Of a DNA stretch of 64,000 nt, positions 8,528 through 17,348 are shown in pieces. Position 1 is the stretch's first letter. Each line of letters begins with the position of its first letter. Made by a program: the position numbers and the translations under genes. The DNA comes from Undibacterium umbellatum (GTDB lineage: Bacteria; Pseudomonadota; Gammaproteobacteria; Burkholderiales; Burkholderiaceae_D), in NCBI RefSeq assembly GCF_014284125.1, contig NZ_JACOFX010000005.1, positions 264,677-328,676 on the forward strand, given 5' to 3'. Under the pieces are notes generated by a model. It saw only the letters and a program-made list of their open reading frames with translations, searched no databases and was not told the DNA's origin.

Positions 8528-8917
8528 GTGTCTGGATTTAAGCTATCCGAAGTGCTGCAGGCCATGCTGTTCGCTTGCGCACTGGCAGGCATATTGACCG
8601 GAGTCCTGATACAGGAGATGGGGTTTGGATTGCTGATTTTCCTAATCGGCTTCGCGCACGCACTAGTGCTGGGTTTGCCAGCTTTTGTGTTGTTAAGCAG
8701 GGCAAAAAAAATCAATGTCTGGACGACGGTAGCTTGTGGTTTCCTGATAGGTTTGATACCCGTTAGCGTGCTTAACTGGGATATAAAACTCCTGTATCTG
8801 ATGTTTGCTGGAGTCGGCAGTGTAATTGCCGGGCTGTTCTGGGTATGTTTGACATGGCTGATCGCCAGACACGATTCCCTGGCCAGCATTGACGCCAGGC
8901 CAGCCAGGAAAGCATAG
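8528..8917 (+). CDS. Small integral membrane protein
   Basis: 129 residues from the GTG at 8528, preceded by TTGGAGA seven bases away; the open frame extends 27 codons further back into the Lrp gene but has no ribosome site there. About four hydrophobic segments: SEVLQAMLFACALAGILTGVLI, GLLIFLIGFAHALVLGLPAFVLL, VACGFLIGLIPVSVL and LYLMFAGVGSVIAGLFWVCL. I do not recognise the family. It may share a message with the Lrp gene. Confidence 0.6.
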   Translation: MSGFKLSEVLQAMLFACALAGILTGVLIQEMGFGLLIFLIGFAHALVLGLPAFVLLSRAKKINVWTTVACGFLIGLIPVSVLNWDIKLLYLMFAGVGSVIAGLFWVCLTWLIARHDSLASIDARPARKA

Positions 8918-8935
8918 ACTGCGTGCATTTGCTCC

Positions 8936-10330
8936 TTACAGATCAAAAGGATCACGGCAAAGTGCTTGCAAATGCAACTTGCTGTTATGAAAGATTTTGT
9001 GATGGTCACGGCATACCGTAATGCACAAGTATTCTTCTTCCAGAGCCTGTATCGCCAGCACATAAACGGCAGACCTCGCTTGCGGATGAGCCTGGAGTCT
9101 GGCTGTAGCGACAGCCTCATAAAACCGCACATAAGCTGCACGCGCGTTGAGCTGTGGTGCCTGTTTCTCGTAGACACCAAAAAATTGATCTGCATCATCA
9201 TAGTCTTGTATCCAGCCACGGGCGACGATGTCAAATTCACCGCTGTCAACAAATTCATAGACTTGCGCCGCATTTTTTGTGCGTATCAATTCACATTGGA
9301 TGCCGCAAGCCTGCAGCACTTCAATGCAGCCATCCAGGGCAGTAGTCAATGGCCCGCGTCCTGCCGCATAAATGATGCGGACTGCGACGTCAGAAAAATG
9401 CCCTGACCACCGCTGCTGGAATTCCGCCAGGCTGACATCGCTTGCTTGACGTGACGGCATGGTCAATATGTCGGCGGGAATAAAATCGGTATGGTAAAGC
9501 GCACCCAGTTTTTCACTGGCCCGTTTTTGAACCAGTGCGTGAAAATCCCTGCGCATATCCAGGTTGTTGAATATCCCTGCGGCATTTAATATCAGCATGC
9601 CCGACCAGCGATCACGCAGTGGTGTGGAAAGCATTCCTGGCATGGCATCCAACTTTAATTGATGTTTGCGCTCCAGTAGCACTGCACTCGTCGTTCCAGT
9701 TTGCAAGGACTGCAACACCCCGTCAAATTTATCATGTAGTTGCATGCAGATACTACCTGGTAACTGGCGTTGACCCGCATAAGCAGGATTGCGCACCAAT
9801 TGTATTTCTGTATGGCTGGCAGACAATACTGTCATCGGGCCTGAGCCTAAGATGCTACCCTCACCAGCCAGCAGGCATATCCCCATGGCGGGATGAGCAA
9901 GGATTTCCAGCAAGGCACAATATGGCCGCTGCAATTGCATGAACAAGCGATTCTCTTCATCATCAGCATACAGGCCAGCCGGTATGTCGCCTTCAGTACA
10001 CGCGGCTGCGCCAACGATCAGTTCACGCAATAGGTCTGCAAAGATGGAGGCAGAGGAAGGCCAGACATGCCGTGCCAGGCTACGCGCCACATGGCTGGCC
10101 AGGACAGGCTGGCCGTTCTGGAAACTGGCTGGTGAAATGGCAAACGCCCATTTTTGATAGTCGGCAGAATGTGTCCAACTGCTGGCCAGATCGCCAACTG
10201 GTGTATCGGCAGAACGATTAATGCGTAACAAAGTCTGGTACAGCAACGAACTGAGCGGGTGACACACTGCATCCGTCTTGAGCGGGTCAATATGAAAGAG
10301 CTTGTTAAGGGTGGCAATGTGCAGAGTCAT
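8936..10330 (-). CDS. SgrR-like solute-binding domain protein without signal peptide or HTH
   Basis: 464 residues related to the peptide/nickel solute-binding fold (SBP_bac_5) as found in the SgrR regulator: LYQTLLRINRSADTPVGDLASSWTHS, WAFAISPASFQNGQPVLASHVARSL, and a C-terminal FHNSKLHLQALC. Transporter-linked members have a secretion signal, and SgrR has an N-terminal winged helix; this protein begins directly in the binding domain at MTLHIATLNKLF and has neither. An in-frame stop lies 9 codons upstream, so nothing is missed. It follows the baeR-like gene by 101 bases on the same strand and may be a cytoplasmic ligand sensor or a decayed regulator. Confidence 0.62.
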   Translation of the reverse strand: MTLHIATLNKLFHIDPLKTDAVCHPLSSLLYQTLLRINRSADTPVGDLASSWTHSADYQKWAFAISPASFQNGQPVLASHVARSLARHVWPSSASIFADLLRELIVGAAACTEGDIPAGLYADDEENRLFMQLQRPYCALLEILAHPAMGICLLAGEGSILGSGPMTVLSASHTEIQLVRNPAYAGQRQLPGSICMQLHDKFDGVLQSLQTGTTSAVLLERKHQLKLDAMPGMLSTPLRDRWSGMLILNAAGIFNNLDMRRDFHALVQKRASEKLGALYHTDFIPADILTMPSRQASDVSLAEFQQRWSGHFSDVAVRIIYAAGRGPLTTALDGCIEVLQACGIQCELIRTKNAAQVYEFVDSGEFDIVARGWIQDYDDADQFFGVYEKQAPQLNARAAYVRFYEAVATARLQAHPQARSAVYVLAIQALEEEYLCITVCRDHHKIFHNSKLHLQALCRDPFDL

Positions 10331-10431
10331 GGGCGAACAGGATGGCAGTCAAAACACTATTTTCCTCTTTTGCTCATGCCGGCAAACGGCGTAATTCATC
10401 CTGAAAAGCCGCCGCGCAGCAATTTTGCACA

Positions 10432-11124
10432 TCAATTTGGCATTTCGAAGCGATACCCTACGCCATACACAGAATGCAGGCACTCATTGTCAGGCAGTTT
10501 GCTTTGTATTTTTTTGCGGATGTTCTTGATGTGCGTATCGACCGTCCTGTCATTGATATCTCGCTGGTCTTCATGGGCAAAATCAAGTAATTGCTGGCGT
10601 GAAAAAACCCGTTCGGGATGACTGATGAACTCCGCCAGCAAACGATATTCTACCGGTGTCAAATTCAAAGGCTGCCCATCCACCAGTATGCGCAACTGTT
10701 GCCTGTCTATGGCAAAGCACGACTGCGCCACAGCGGGCTGCTGATCGTGACCAGCCATGCTGCGGCGCAAATGCACCTTGACACGCGCCACCACTTCACG
10801 TGGACTGAAAGGTTTGCAGACATAATCGTCGGCCCCGGTTTCCAGACCCAGCAATCTATCAACTTCTTCCACCCTGGCGGTTAGCATGATGATGGGGAGC
10901 TGGCTGAACTTGCGCACTTCCCGGCAAATGCTAATACCATCAAGTTCAGGCAACATCAGATCCAGCAAGATCAGATCGGGCCGTGCGGACTTGACTTGCT
11001 CCAGCGCCAGCCTGCCATTGACTTCATGGCTGACCAGATAATCAGCCGACAGTAAATAGTCCCTGAGCAGGGCGGCAATTTTCAGATCATCTTCAACGAT
11101 AAATATGTGAGCCTTGGTTTTCAT
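10432..11124 (-). CDS. baeR: OmpR-family response regulator, BaeR-like
   Basis: 230 residues. Receiver domain with acidic pair EDD (11-13), phosphate acceptor Asp55 (LILLDLMLP), TAR switch region and KPFSPREVVARVK, then a winged-helix output domain (LNLTPVEYRLLAEFISHPERVFSRQQLLD, DRTVDTHIKNIRKKI, VYGVGYRFE). The stretch EEVDRLLGLETGADDYVCKPFSPREVV is very close to E. coli BaeR, the envelope-stress regulator. Downstream of the kinase gene by 9 bases, so coupled; the order kinase then regulator is as in baeSR. The target could include the divergent peroxidase gene. Confidence 0.88.
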   Translation of the reverse strand: MKTKAHIFIVEDDLKIAALLRDYLLSADYLVSHEVNGRLALEQVKSARPDLILLDLMLPELDGISICREVRKFSQLPIIMLTARVEEVDRLLGLETGADDYVCKPFSPREVVARVKVHLRRSMAGHDQQPAVAQSCFAIDRQQLRILVDGQPLNLTPVEYRLLAEFISHPERVFSRQQLLDFAHEDQRDINDRTVDTHIKNIRKKIQSKLPDNECLHSVYGVGYRFEMPN

Positions 11125-11133
11125 GGCAATAAT

Positions 11134-12648
11134 TTATGCTGTTTTGATGCAGGGTAATTGTATGCGTATTTTCACGCCACCCAATTGCGAAGGGGCAGCG
11201 CTGATTTGTCCACCATGGGCTTCCACGATGACCTTGCAAATGGACAGACCAAGCCCACTGCCGCCATTGGCGCGACTGCGTGCATAATCGGCACGATACA
11301 GACGATCAAACAGCAAGGCGTGTTTGCCGTCAGCCACGCCTGGGGCACTATCTTCCAGGCTCAATTCCATTAATTCGCCATTCCTTACCAGGCTACATAC
11401 AATCACGCCACCACGGTCAGTATAGCGTATGCAGTTTTCCAGCAGATTGCCCAGTACCTGGGTAAGGCGGCCACCATCGGCCGTGGTCCAGGCAGGCGTG
11501 TCGCCGATCTGGCTTTCCAGGCGCAAGCCAGCCTGTTCTATACGTAAGGCAAAGCGTTGCAGCAAGTCTGCCAGCAAGAGACGCAAGTCCATGTCCACAA
11601 ATTGATAGTGCAGGTCACCACTATCGGCCAGCGTCAACTGGCGGATATCGTCGACCAGCTTATTCAGATGACGCACTTCTGCATGTAGGGACTCCATTGC
11701 CGCTGGTGTGATATGGCGCACACCATCCATCAGTGCTTCTATCTCCCCCTGAATGACAGTTAGCGGAGTGCGCAATTCATGAGAGATGTCGGCCAGCATC
11801 CGGCTTCTTTGCGCCTCATTTCTTTCCAGGTTCTGCGCCATGCTGTTGATGTCGCGTGCCAGGTCGCCGAGTTCGTCCTGGCTGATCATTTCGGCCCTGG
11901 CATCCAGCTGGCCCTTGGAAATCTTTGCTGTGACCTTATGCAAGGATTTTAAAGGACGTAATAAATGCCTCGCTAGCCACAGTGAGAACGCCAGCGATAT
12001 CACGATCAATGCCAGCGCCAGCCATAAGGTATGACGTATTTGCACACTGACAAAATCGACCGCACTGGCATTCGAAATTTGCCGCAAGGGGGCCAGTCTG
12101 AGCATCCCTATTTTTTCATTATCCAGCATGATAGGCACGGTGCTGCCACCTGGCGCATCGCCTGGACCGATCAGCGGCTGGCCATGCTTGTCTATCAGTG
12201 ACAATCTTTGTCCAAAGTTCATTGGATCCATCGGCGGCCTTTGTTCAGGCGGAGCGTCCCGGGGTGGCCTGTCCTGGGATCGAGGGGGAGGTGGCGGACG
12301 TTCTGCATGATGATCTTCAGCTCCTCCTTCACGTTCCGGGTCGCGCCTGCGCGGCGGAGGGGGTGGCCGGGCATTTTCATTCTCGGGACGTGGCTTGCTG
12401 CGTATCTGATCCAGCAAATCCCGCATGGGCCGGCGGTTGGCCTGGAAACGATCAAAATTGCCATTTTGACGATAGTCCTCTGCCAGCAAATTGCTGAGCC
12501 TGACCAGGTCTTGCTTTTCCAGGTCGCTGAGATAAGCAATAAAGCCACTTTTCAGGTTTTGGCTGGTCACCCAGGCCAGTGTGCCTATGCTGATGATCAC
12601 AATTGCCGTAATGGCCAGAGCGAGCTTGCGGGCGATCGTCAGACGCAT
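11134..12648 (-). CDS. baeS: BaeS-like sensor histidine kinase with proline/arginine-rich periplasmic insert
   Basis: 504 residues. Membrane helix 1 at about 8-28, a periplasmic domain to 205, helix 2 at about 207-226, HAMP, the H-box with His290 (ADISHELRTPL), then N, G1 and G2 boxes (NLLENCIRYTD, GSGLGLSICK). The segments ISHELRTPLTVIQGEIEALMDG and LVDDIRQLTLADSGDL closely follow E. coli BaeS. Residues 87-141 are extraordinary for a sensor: repeated runs of Pro and Arg with Asp/Glu/His (PPPPPRRRDPEREGG, RPPPPPRSQDRPPRD). E. coli BaeS has only a short proline patch there. Such a disordered region could bind metal, anions or envelope polymers; this is inference. Confidence 0.88.
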   Translation of the reverse strand: MRLTIARKLALAITAIVIISIGTLAWVTSQNLKSGFIAYLSDLEKQDLVRLSNLLAEDYRQNGNFDRFQANRRPMRDLLDQIRSKPRPENENARPPPPPRRRDPEREGGAEDHHAERPPPPPRSQDRPPRDAPPEQRPPMDPMNFGQRLSLIDKHGQPLIGPGDAPGGSTVPIMLDNEKIGMLRLAPLRQISNASAVDFVSVQIRHTLWLALALIVISLAFSLWLARHLLRPLKSLHKVTAKISKGQLDARAEMISQDELGDLARDINSMAQNLERNEAQRSRMLADISHELRTPLTVIQGEIEALMDGVRHITPAAMESLHAEVRHLNKLVDDIRQLTLADSGDLHYQFVDMDLRLLLADLLQRFALRIEQAGLRLESQIGDTPAWTTADGGRLTQVLGNLLENCIRYTDRGGVIVCSLVRNGELMELSLEDSAPGVADGKHALLFDRLYRADYARSRANGGSGLGLSICKVIVEAHGGQISAAPSQLGGVKIRIQLPCIKTA

Positions 12649-12890
12649 ACTTGATTGCTCCAGTGTAAATAGTGAATAACGATGCCATTCAATTATGGAG
12701 GAATCATGAAGTAAACACGATGATCTGTGAATAAATATTTCCCTGCAATTTTTTCCTCAAGATGGGGAAAAAATCTGGATCTTCATTTTTTCTTCACATT
12801 CAGGAGACATCCTGCATTCAGTCTCAGATCCTGGATATGGGTATGTCCGGTTCTTGAGTAGGAAAAATGACACTCTTAGGGAGACTCAAC

Positions 12891-14489
12891 ATGAATTTAT
12901 CTGCACAATTACAGTGGCTGCCCAGCAAACGCAGGGCGCAAATTTCCATTGCCATATTCACTTTGTTGAATCTGGCTGCCTGCGGAGGCAATAGTACGAC
13001 AGGATCGACTGACAATGCTGCCGAGCAAGCTGTACCGCCAGACACAATGTTAACGGCACTGAACGCGCCCGGTTCGGCTCCCGGTTCGGCTGCGCCACCA
13101 GCGGACCAAGCCACATTGATACCTTTTGCCAATGAAGAGGGTGCCGCTTTGACGGTGTCAACCACGGGTAGTATAGACAAGAACAATGCTTTTTTTAAAG
13201 CTTTTGGCAATGGCCGCAGTTGCGCTACCTGTCATCAGGAAAGCCAGGGTTGGAGTATCAGTCCGGACTCTTTGCAGGTGAGATTTGCACAAAGCAATGG
13301 CGACGATCCGGTTTTCAGGCTGGTGGACGGGGCAAACTCACCCAATGCCCTAGTGGCTAGCATAGATCAAAAGCGCCTGGCCTATAGCATGCTGCTGACC
13401 AAGGGGTTAATCCGGGTCGGTTTGGCTGTGCCTGCCGATGCTGAATTTACTCTGGTCAAGGCGGATGACCCTTATGGCTATGCCAGCGCAAAAGAACTGT
13501 CCTTGTTTCGCAGACCGATGCCGACTACCAATCTGAAATTTCTGAGCACAGTAATGTGGGATGGTCGTGAAACTTTTGCTGACGCCAGGTCTAATCTCTG
13601 CATACGCAATAGCCGGCCTTTGCAGTGTTTTTCCAGCACCGATTTCGACTTGCTGCATCAGTCGAACAGCGCCGTTACTGGACATGCACAAGCAGCACAA
13701 GGTTTGACGGCTGCAGAACAGCGAAGCATAGTCGATTTTGAAAAGACGCTATTCACTGCTCAAGTCAGCAGCCTGGTTGCCGGTAATCTGACCGATGCTG
13801 GAGCAAGAGGTGGCCCTGCAGAACTCGCAAAGAACAATTTTTATTTCGGTATCAATGATCTCGATGTCGGTGATTATGTCACGGGTGCGCCATTTGATCG
13901 CAACGTCATGAACATGTTTACGAACTGGCGTGGACTTGACAGGCCAACACCACCAAATCCACCTGTGCAAGGACGTCCGCAGCAGCCACCACAGCCGCCA
14001 ACAGCGATCAATATTGTCAGGGCATCCATCGCCAGGGGCGAGCAGATTTTCAATAACAAGCCTTTCAATATCAGAGGAGTAGCTGGCTTCAATGATGAGT
14101 TGCGTTTGCCTTTGCAGCGCGCAACTTGCGCCAGTTGCCATAGCGTAGGCAATGTGGGCTCGCATTCAGTGCCCCGCCTGTTCAATACCGGCGTATCAGA
14201 TGCCAGTTTGCGCACCCCTGACATGCCCTTGTACACACTCAGGAATAAACTGACTGGTGAAACTGTAGAAACGACTGATCCAGGCAGTGCCATGGCGACA
14301 GGTAAATGGAAGGATATAGGCCGCTTCAAAGTGCCTAGTTTGCGTGCCATAGAATCCCGTTCACCGTATTTTCATAATGGCGGCATGGTCGAAATAAGCG
14401 ACGTCGTCAGGTTCTATGACAGGCGTTTCAATATGGGTTTGACGCCGCAGGAAATTATTGATTTGACTGAGTTTTTGAAGGTGCTGTAA
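12891..14489 (+). CDS. Di-haem cytochrome c peroxidase family lipoprotein
   Basis: 532 residues from the ATG at 12891 with GGGAGA 6-11 bases upstream; an in-frame ATG 8 codons earlier has poorer context. Residues 1-31 form a lipoprotein signal with lipobox LAAC. Two haem c attachment sites are CATCH (111-115) and CASCH (413-417), as in the MauG/CcpA superfamily; the typical C-terminal FKVPSLRAIESRSPYFHNGGM and LTEFLKVL are present. The protein is longer than classical CcpA (about 330 residues), with an insert including a proline-rich PPNPPVQGRPQQPPQPP near 360-380. Probable role: periplasmic peroxide reduction or a related oxidation. Divergent from the BaeSR-like operon, which may control it. 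Confidence 0.85.
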   Translation: MNLSAQLQWLPSKRRAQISIAIFTLLNLAACGGNSTTGSTDNAAEQAVPPDTMLTALNAPGSAPGSAAPPADQATLIPFANEEGAALTVSTTGSIDKNNAFFKAFGNGRSCATCHQESQGWSISPDSLQVRFAQSNGDDPVFRLVDGANSPNALVASIDQKRLAYSMLLTKGLIRVGLAVPADAEFTLVKADDPYGYASAKELSLFRRPMPTTNLKFLSTVMWDGRETFADARSNLCIRNSRPLQCFSSTDFDLLHQSNSAVTGHAQAAQGLTAAEQRSIVDFEKTLFTAQVSSLVAGNLTDAGARGGPAELAKNNFYFGINDLDVGDYVTGAPFDRNVMNMFTNWRGLDRPTPPNPPVQGRPQQPPQPPTAINIVRASIARGEQIFNNKPFNIRGVAGFNDELRLPLQRATCASCHSVGNVGSHSVPRLFNTGVSDASLRTPDMPLYTLRNKLTGETVETTDPGSAMATGKWKDIGRFKVPSLRAIESRSPYFHNGGMVEISDVVRFYDRRFNMGLTPQEIIDLTEFLKVL

Positions 14490-14506
14490 AGCGCAGTAGA
14501 AGAGTA

Positions 14507-14534
14507 GAAAAAGAGCAGGCTGATGGCCTGCTCT
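14507..14534. terminator. Bidirectional terminator between the peroxidase gene and tdk
   Basis: Perfect 9-bp stem AGAGCAGGC (14512-14520) with GCCTGCTCT (14526-14534) and a 5-base loop. On the minus strand a run of five T follows; on the plus strand CTTTCT. It sits between two convergent genes and can serve both, best for tdk. Confidence 0.85.
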
Positions 14535-14538
14535 CTTT

Positions 14539-15090
14539 CTATCCGGCGTAAAAACAACGGCCGCACACATGCTGATAGCGTTCATTTCCGCCAATATCAA
14601 TTTGCTCGCCAGATTTCATGCGCCGACCATTTTCATCGACACGAATATTCATCGTTGCCTTCTTGCCACAGGCGCAGATGTTTTTCAGTTCTTCGATATC
14701 ATCGGCCAGTGCCAGTAGATAAGTAGAGCCAGTAAATGGCTCACCCAGGAAGTCGCTGCGCAAGCCGTAGCAAATCACCGGCACGCCGTGTACTTGCGCC
14801 AACTGATGCAATTGCCTTACCTGATCAGCCGACAGGAACTGCGCCTCATCCACCAGCACGCAACTTACTTTCGGCGCTTCTGCCAGAAAATCAAAATGGG
14901 TATCAAAAACTTCGGCCTGCCTTTGCGGCCCCAGACGGGAAGTGACTTTGCCTGCGCCATATCGGTTATCGATGGCAGCGGTGTAGAGACGGACTTTTTG
15001 TCCCTGCTCTTCGTAATTGTGTGCCACTTGCAAAAGTGCCGTGGATTTTCCTGCGTTCATTGCTGAATATCTGAAGTAAAGCTTGGCCAT
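14539..15090 (-). CDS. tdk: Thymidine kinase
   Basis: 183 residues; type II thymidine kinase, phosphorylating thymidine with ATP in the salvage pathway. P-loop at the start (YSAMNAGKSTAL), DEAQF for magnesium and base (VLVDEAQFLSADQV), a lasso region with GLRSDF, and four structural-zinc cysteines: CACGKK near 154-157 and CGRC near 177-180. Full length for the family. The start is supported by AGGTATGG just upstream on the minus strand. Confidence 0.95.
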   Translation of the reverse strand: MAKLYFRYSAMNAGKSTALLQVAHNYEEQGQKVRLYTAAIDNRYGAGKVTSRLGPQRQAEVFDTHFDFLAEAPKVSCVLVDEAQFLSADQVRQLHQLAQVHGVPVICYGLRSDFLGEPFTGSTYLLALADDIEELKNICACGKKATMNIRVDENGRRMKSGEQIDIGGNERYQHVCGRCFYAG

Positions 15091-15216
15091 ACCTGTTTCC
15101 TGTTGGTTCTTGCCGACTGTTGCACATGTTGCTGGTGAGAACAGTCGCCTATTTTTTTCGCTTAGTTGTCAATTTATTGTCGATTTTATTGAAGTGAAAA
15201 AATTTGATATTGGGGT

Positions 15217-15244
15217 CTTGAAACTATGTAAGCCAGCGCCATTT
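15217..15244 (+). promoter_or_regulatory. Sigma32-type heat-shock promoter of the Hsp20 gene
   Basis: CTTGAAA at 15217-15223, a 13-base spacer, then CGCCATTT at 15237-15244. This matches the RpoH consensus CTTGAAA and CCCCATNT with one mismatch in the -10 part. Transcription would start near 15252, giving a leader of about 107 bases that contains the ROSE-like thermometer. Confidence 0.75.
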
Positions 15245-15250
15245 TCTACT

Positions 15251-15358
15251 CAGCAGATGCTCGAAGCTGAGGTCTGCTGAAGAAAGTAAGCAGTAGTAGT
15301 TTTAAGAAAAGTTTCCAAACATTTAATTTATATCGCTTCAATTTATAAGGATATTATC
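15251..15358 (+). ncRNA. ROSE-type RNA thermometer in the Hsp20 leader
   Basis: The leader folds into a first hairpin (CAGCAGA 15251-15257 with TCTGCTG 15273-15279) and a final one that hides the ribosome site. ATATC-G-CTT (15330-15338) pairs with AAGGATAT (15347-15354), leaving G15335 bulged opposite the AAGGA Shine-Dalgarno. The UCGCU in the left arm is the UYGCU signature of ROSE elements, which open at heat-shock temperature and are typical of small heat-shock genes in proteobacteria. The 8-base loop is CAATTTAT. The folding was done by eye. Confidence 0.8.
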
Positions 15359-15829
15359 ATGCGTAATTTTGACTTCGCTCCTCTGTATCGTTCCGCTATC
15401 GGTTTTGACCGTCTCGCACAGTTGTTTGATGATGCACAACGTACTGAAGCTGCACCCAGCTATCCCCCCTATAATATCGAGCTGATTGCAGAAGATAAAT
15501 ATGCAATCACCATGGCAGTTGCAGGCTTTGACCGCAGCGAAATCGACATAGAAACCGAACGTGACACCTTGAAAATTGTTGGTCGCCGCCAGAAAGCAGA
15601 AGGCACGCGCAATTTCCTGCACCGTGGCATTGCCTCACGTGATTTTGAACATCGTTTCCGCCTGGCCGATCACGTCAAAGTCGTCAGTGCGCGTCTTGAC
15701 AATGGCTTGCTGAATATCGAACTGGTGCGTGAAATTCCAGAAGCGCACAAACCGCGCCGCATCCTGATTGATGGCGATAATCTGCAACTGGTTGAGTCGC
15801 AAAATCAATTACAACGCCAGGTCGCTTAA
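15359..15829 (+). CDS. Small heat shock protein, Hsp20/IbpA family
   Basis: 156 residues; ATP-independent holdase that binds unfolding proteins in the cytoplasm. Short N-terminal arm (MRNFDFAPLYRSAIGFDRL), alpha-crystallin domain from about 38 (YNIELIAEDKYAITMAVAGFDRSEIDIE, GRRQKAEGTRNFLHRGIASRDFEHRFRL, LDNGLLNIELVREIPE) and a C-terminal RRILID. The order and the FLHRGIA segment match IbpA of class A small heat-shock proteins. It has its own sigma32-type promoter, RNA thermometer and downstream terminator, so is a single-gene unit induced by heat. Confidence 0.94.
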   Translation: MRNFDFAPLYRSAIGFDRLAQLFDDAQRTEAAPSYPPYNIELIAEDKYAITMAVAGFDRSEIDIETERDTLKIVGRRQKAEGTRNFLHRGIASRDFEHRFRLADHVKVVSARLDNGLLNIELVREIPEAHKPRRILIDGDNLQLVESQNQLQRQVA

Positions 15830-15890
15830 GTGAAAACTTAGACAATGAAGAGTGCCCATGAAAATTCATGGGTCCGATCACCATAAATAG

Positions 15891-15920
15891 AAAAAAGCAT
15901 GGGCAAGCCCATGCTTTTTT
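15891..15920. terminator. Terminator downstream of the Hsp20 gene
   Basis: AAAAAAGCATGGGC (15891-15904) pairs with GCCCATGCTTTTTT (15907-15920), with a tight loop; the T-run ends the plus-strand message. A second weaker hairpin, GCCCATGAA with TTCATGGG, lies at about 15853-15872. Confidence 0.87.
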
Positions 15921-16066
15921 ATCTTCTGCAGCTCAAAAATTTCAAAGGAAAAGCTATTTTTTGAGTAGAATGGGGCTGAAAGTCTGCAAATGGCTCACAT
16001 CTCATATGAACGAAAAAACATATTTTTGTGACTCGCTGATGAATTTTATATTTTATAGAGCTGCCT

Positions 16067-17344
16067 ATGAGAAAGACCCTGAAGTCTGGCATTTTCTCGC
16101 TGGGACTGCTGCTATGTCTCAACTGTGCCTTTCATATCTCCGCTCATGCAGAAGATGACGGCAGAGACTTGAATCTGACTACCCTCACAGGCGACTGGAA
16201 TGGCCAACGCCAGACCTGGCTGGATCGGGGTATCAGTCTGGATTTCACACATCGTAGCGACATCGTCCGCAACCAAGATGGTGGTATCGCCACTGGTACC
16301 AAATGGCTATCATATACCGATTCCAGGATACGTCTCGAACTGAACAAACTGATGGGATGGGACGGCTGGACTGCCTATGCTCAATTTCATAGCGAACTGG
16401 GCGGCAAACCAAATATACAAAAAGTTGGTAGCTTCATCGGTGTTGATAATATTGAAGTCAATACCAATACCGCCCAGTTTTCTGCATTGTGGCTGGAAAA
16501 GAATATTCTTGACGACAGGCTGGCAGTATTGCTTGGCATGTATGCAATTGATACTGAATTTTATGTGACTGATAGCTCGGGTGTATTTTTGCAACCAGCC
16601 ATGGGCATGAATATTTCAGTTGCACAAACTGGCAAGAATGGCCCACCTATCTATCCCATGGCATCATTTGCTACACGTGTCCGTTACAAATCTGTGGACA
16701 AGAACACTTATCTTCAAGTAGCCGTACTTGATGGCGTGCCGGGTGACCCAGAAAATCCGCGTGGTACCCACGTCAAGTTTGCCAAGGGGGATGGTGTCTT
16801 GCTGATAGCAGAGGCCGGACATTTTGGTGAAAAGCCGGGCGGTGATGACAAGGCACTCAACAAGACTGCCATAGGCATATGGCGCTATAGCAGTCATTTT
16901 GATGAGATCAGCAGCCCGGATGAAAATGGCAAGCCTTTGCAACGCAAGAATTTCGGCTGGTATATCCTGACTGAACGCACGTTGCTGCCAAAAGCCGGTC
17001 ATCCCGGCCAGGGGCTGCAAGGCTTCTTGCGTTTTGGTACCGCACAAAAAGATATTAACCAGTCTGACTGGTCAGTGAATCTTGGCTTGAATTATGTAGG
17101 TTTTTTCGACGGGCGTGCTGAGGATCAGCTTGCTTTGGGTATGACCTATGCCCATGCCAGTGAAAAATACCGCAAGCTCAACCATGCAGATAATTTTGAA
17201 GCTGTTGCAGAGGCCACTTATAAAATGCAGGTTCGCCCCTGGCTGGTGGTACAGCCAGCGGTGCAATGCGTTTTTAATCCCAATATGGATGCCAGTCTGA
17301 AGAAAGCCTGGGTAGTCAGTGTTAGAACGGAAATAGCATTCTGA
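16067..17344 (+). CDS. Carbohydrate porin, OprB family
   Basis: 425 residues with a signal peptide (about 1-28, cut after SAHA). The mature protein is a beta-barrel of the OprB group: LTGDWNGQRQTWLDRGISLDFTHRSD near its start is the family entry motif, SALWLEKNILDDRLAVLLGMYAIDTEFYV marks the middle, and the last residue is Phe, as outer-membrane insertion requires (RTEIAF). OprB proteins let sugars diffuse into the periplasm. There is no sugar transporter or catabolic gene beside it, so the substrate is open. Confidence 0.87.
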   Translation: MRKTLKSGIFSLGLLLCLNCAFHISAHAEDDGRDLNLTTLTGDWNGQRQTWLDRGISLDFTHRSDIVRNQDGGIATGTKWLSYTDSRIRLELNKLMGWDGWTAYAQFHSELGGKPNIQKVGSFIGVDNIEVNTNTAQFSALWLEKNILDDRLAVLLGMYAIDTEFYVTDSSGVFLQPAMGMNISVAQTGKNGPPIYPMASFATRVRYKSVDKNTYLQVAVLDGVPGDPENPRGTHVKFAKGDGVLLIAEAGHFGEKPGGDDKALNKTAIGIWRYSSHFDEISSPDENGKPLQRKNFGWYILTERTLLPKAGHPGQGLQGFLRFGTAQKDINQSDWSVNLGLNYVGFFDGRAEDQLALGMTYAHASEKYRKLNHADNFEAVAEATYKMQVRPWLVVQPAVQCVFNPNMDASLKKAWVVSVRTEIAF

Positions 17345-17348
17345 AAAT

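Noticed and set aside
10331..10431. Missing signal peptide of the SgrR-like protein through a frameshift
   Set aside because: The 101 bases before its ATG have stops and no hydrophobic run in any frame that could be joined.
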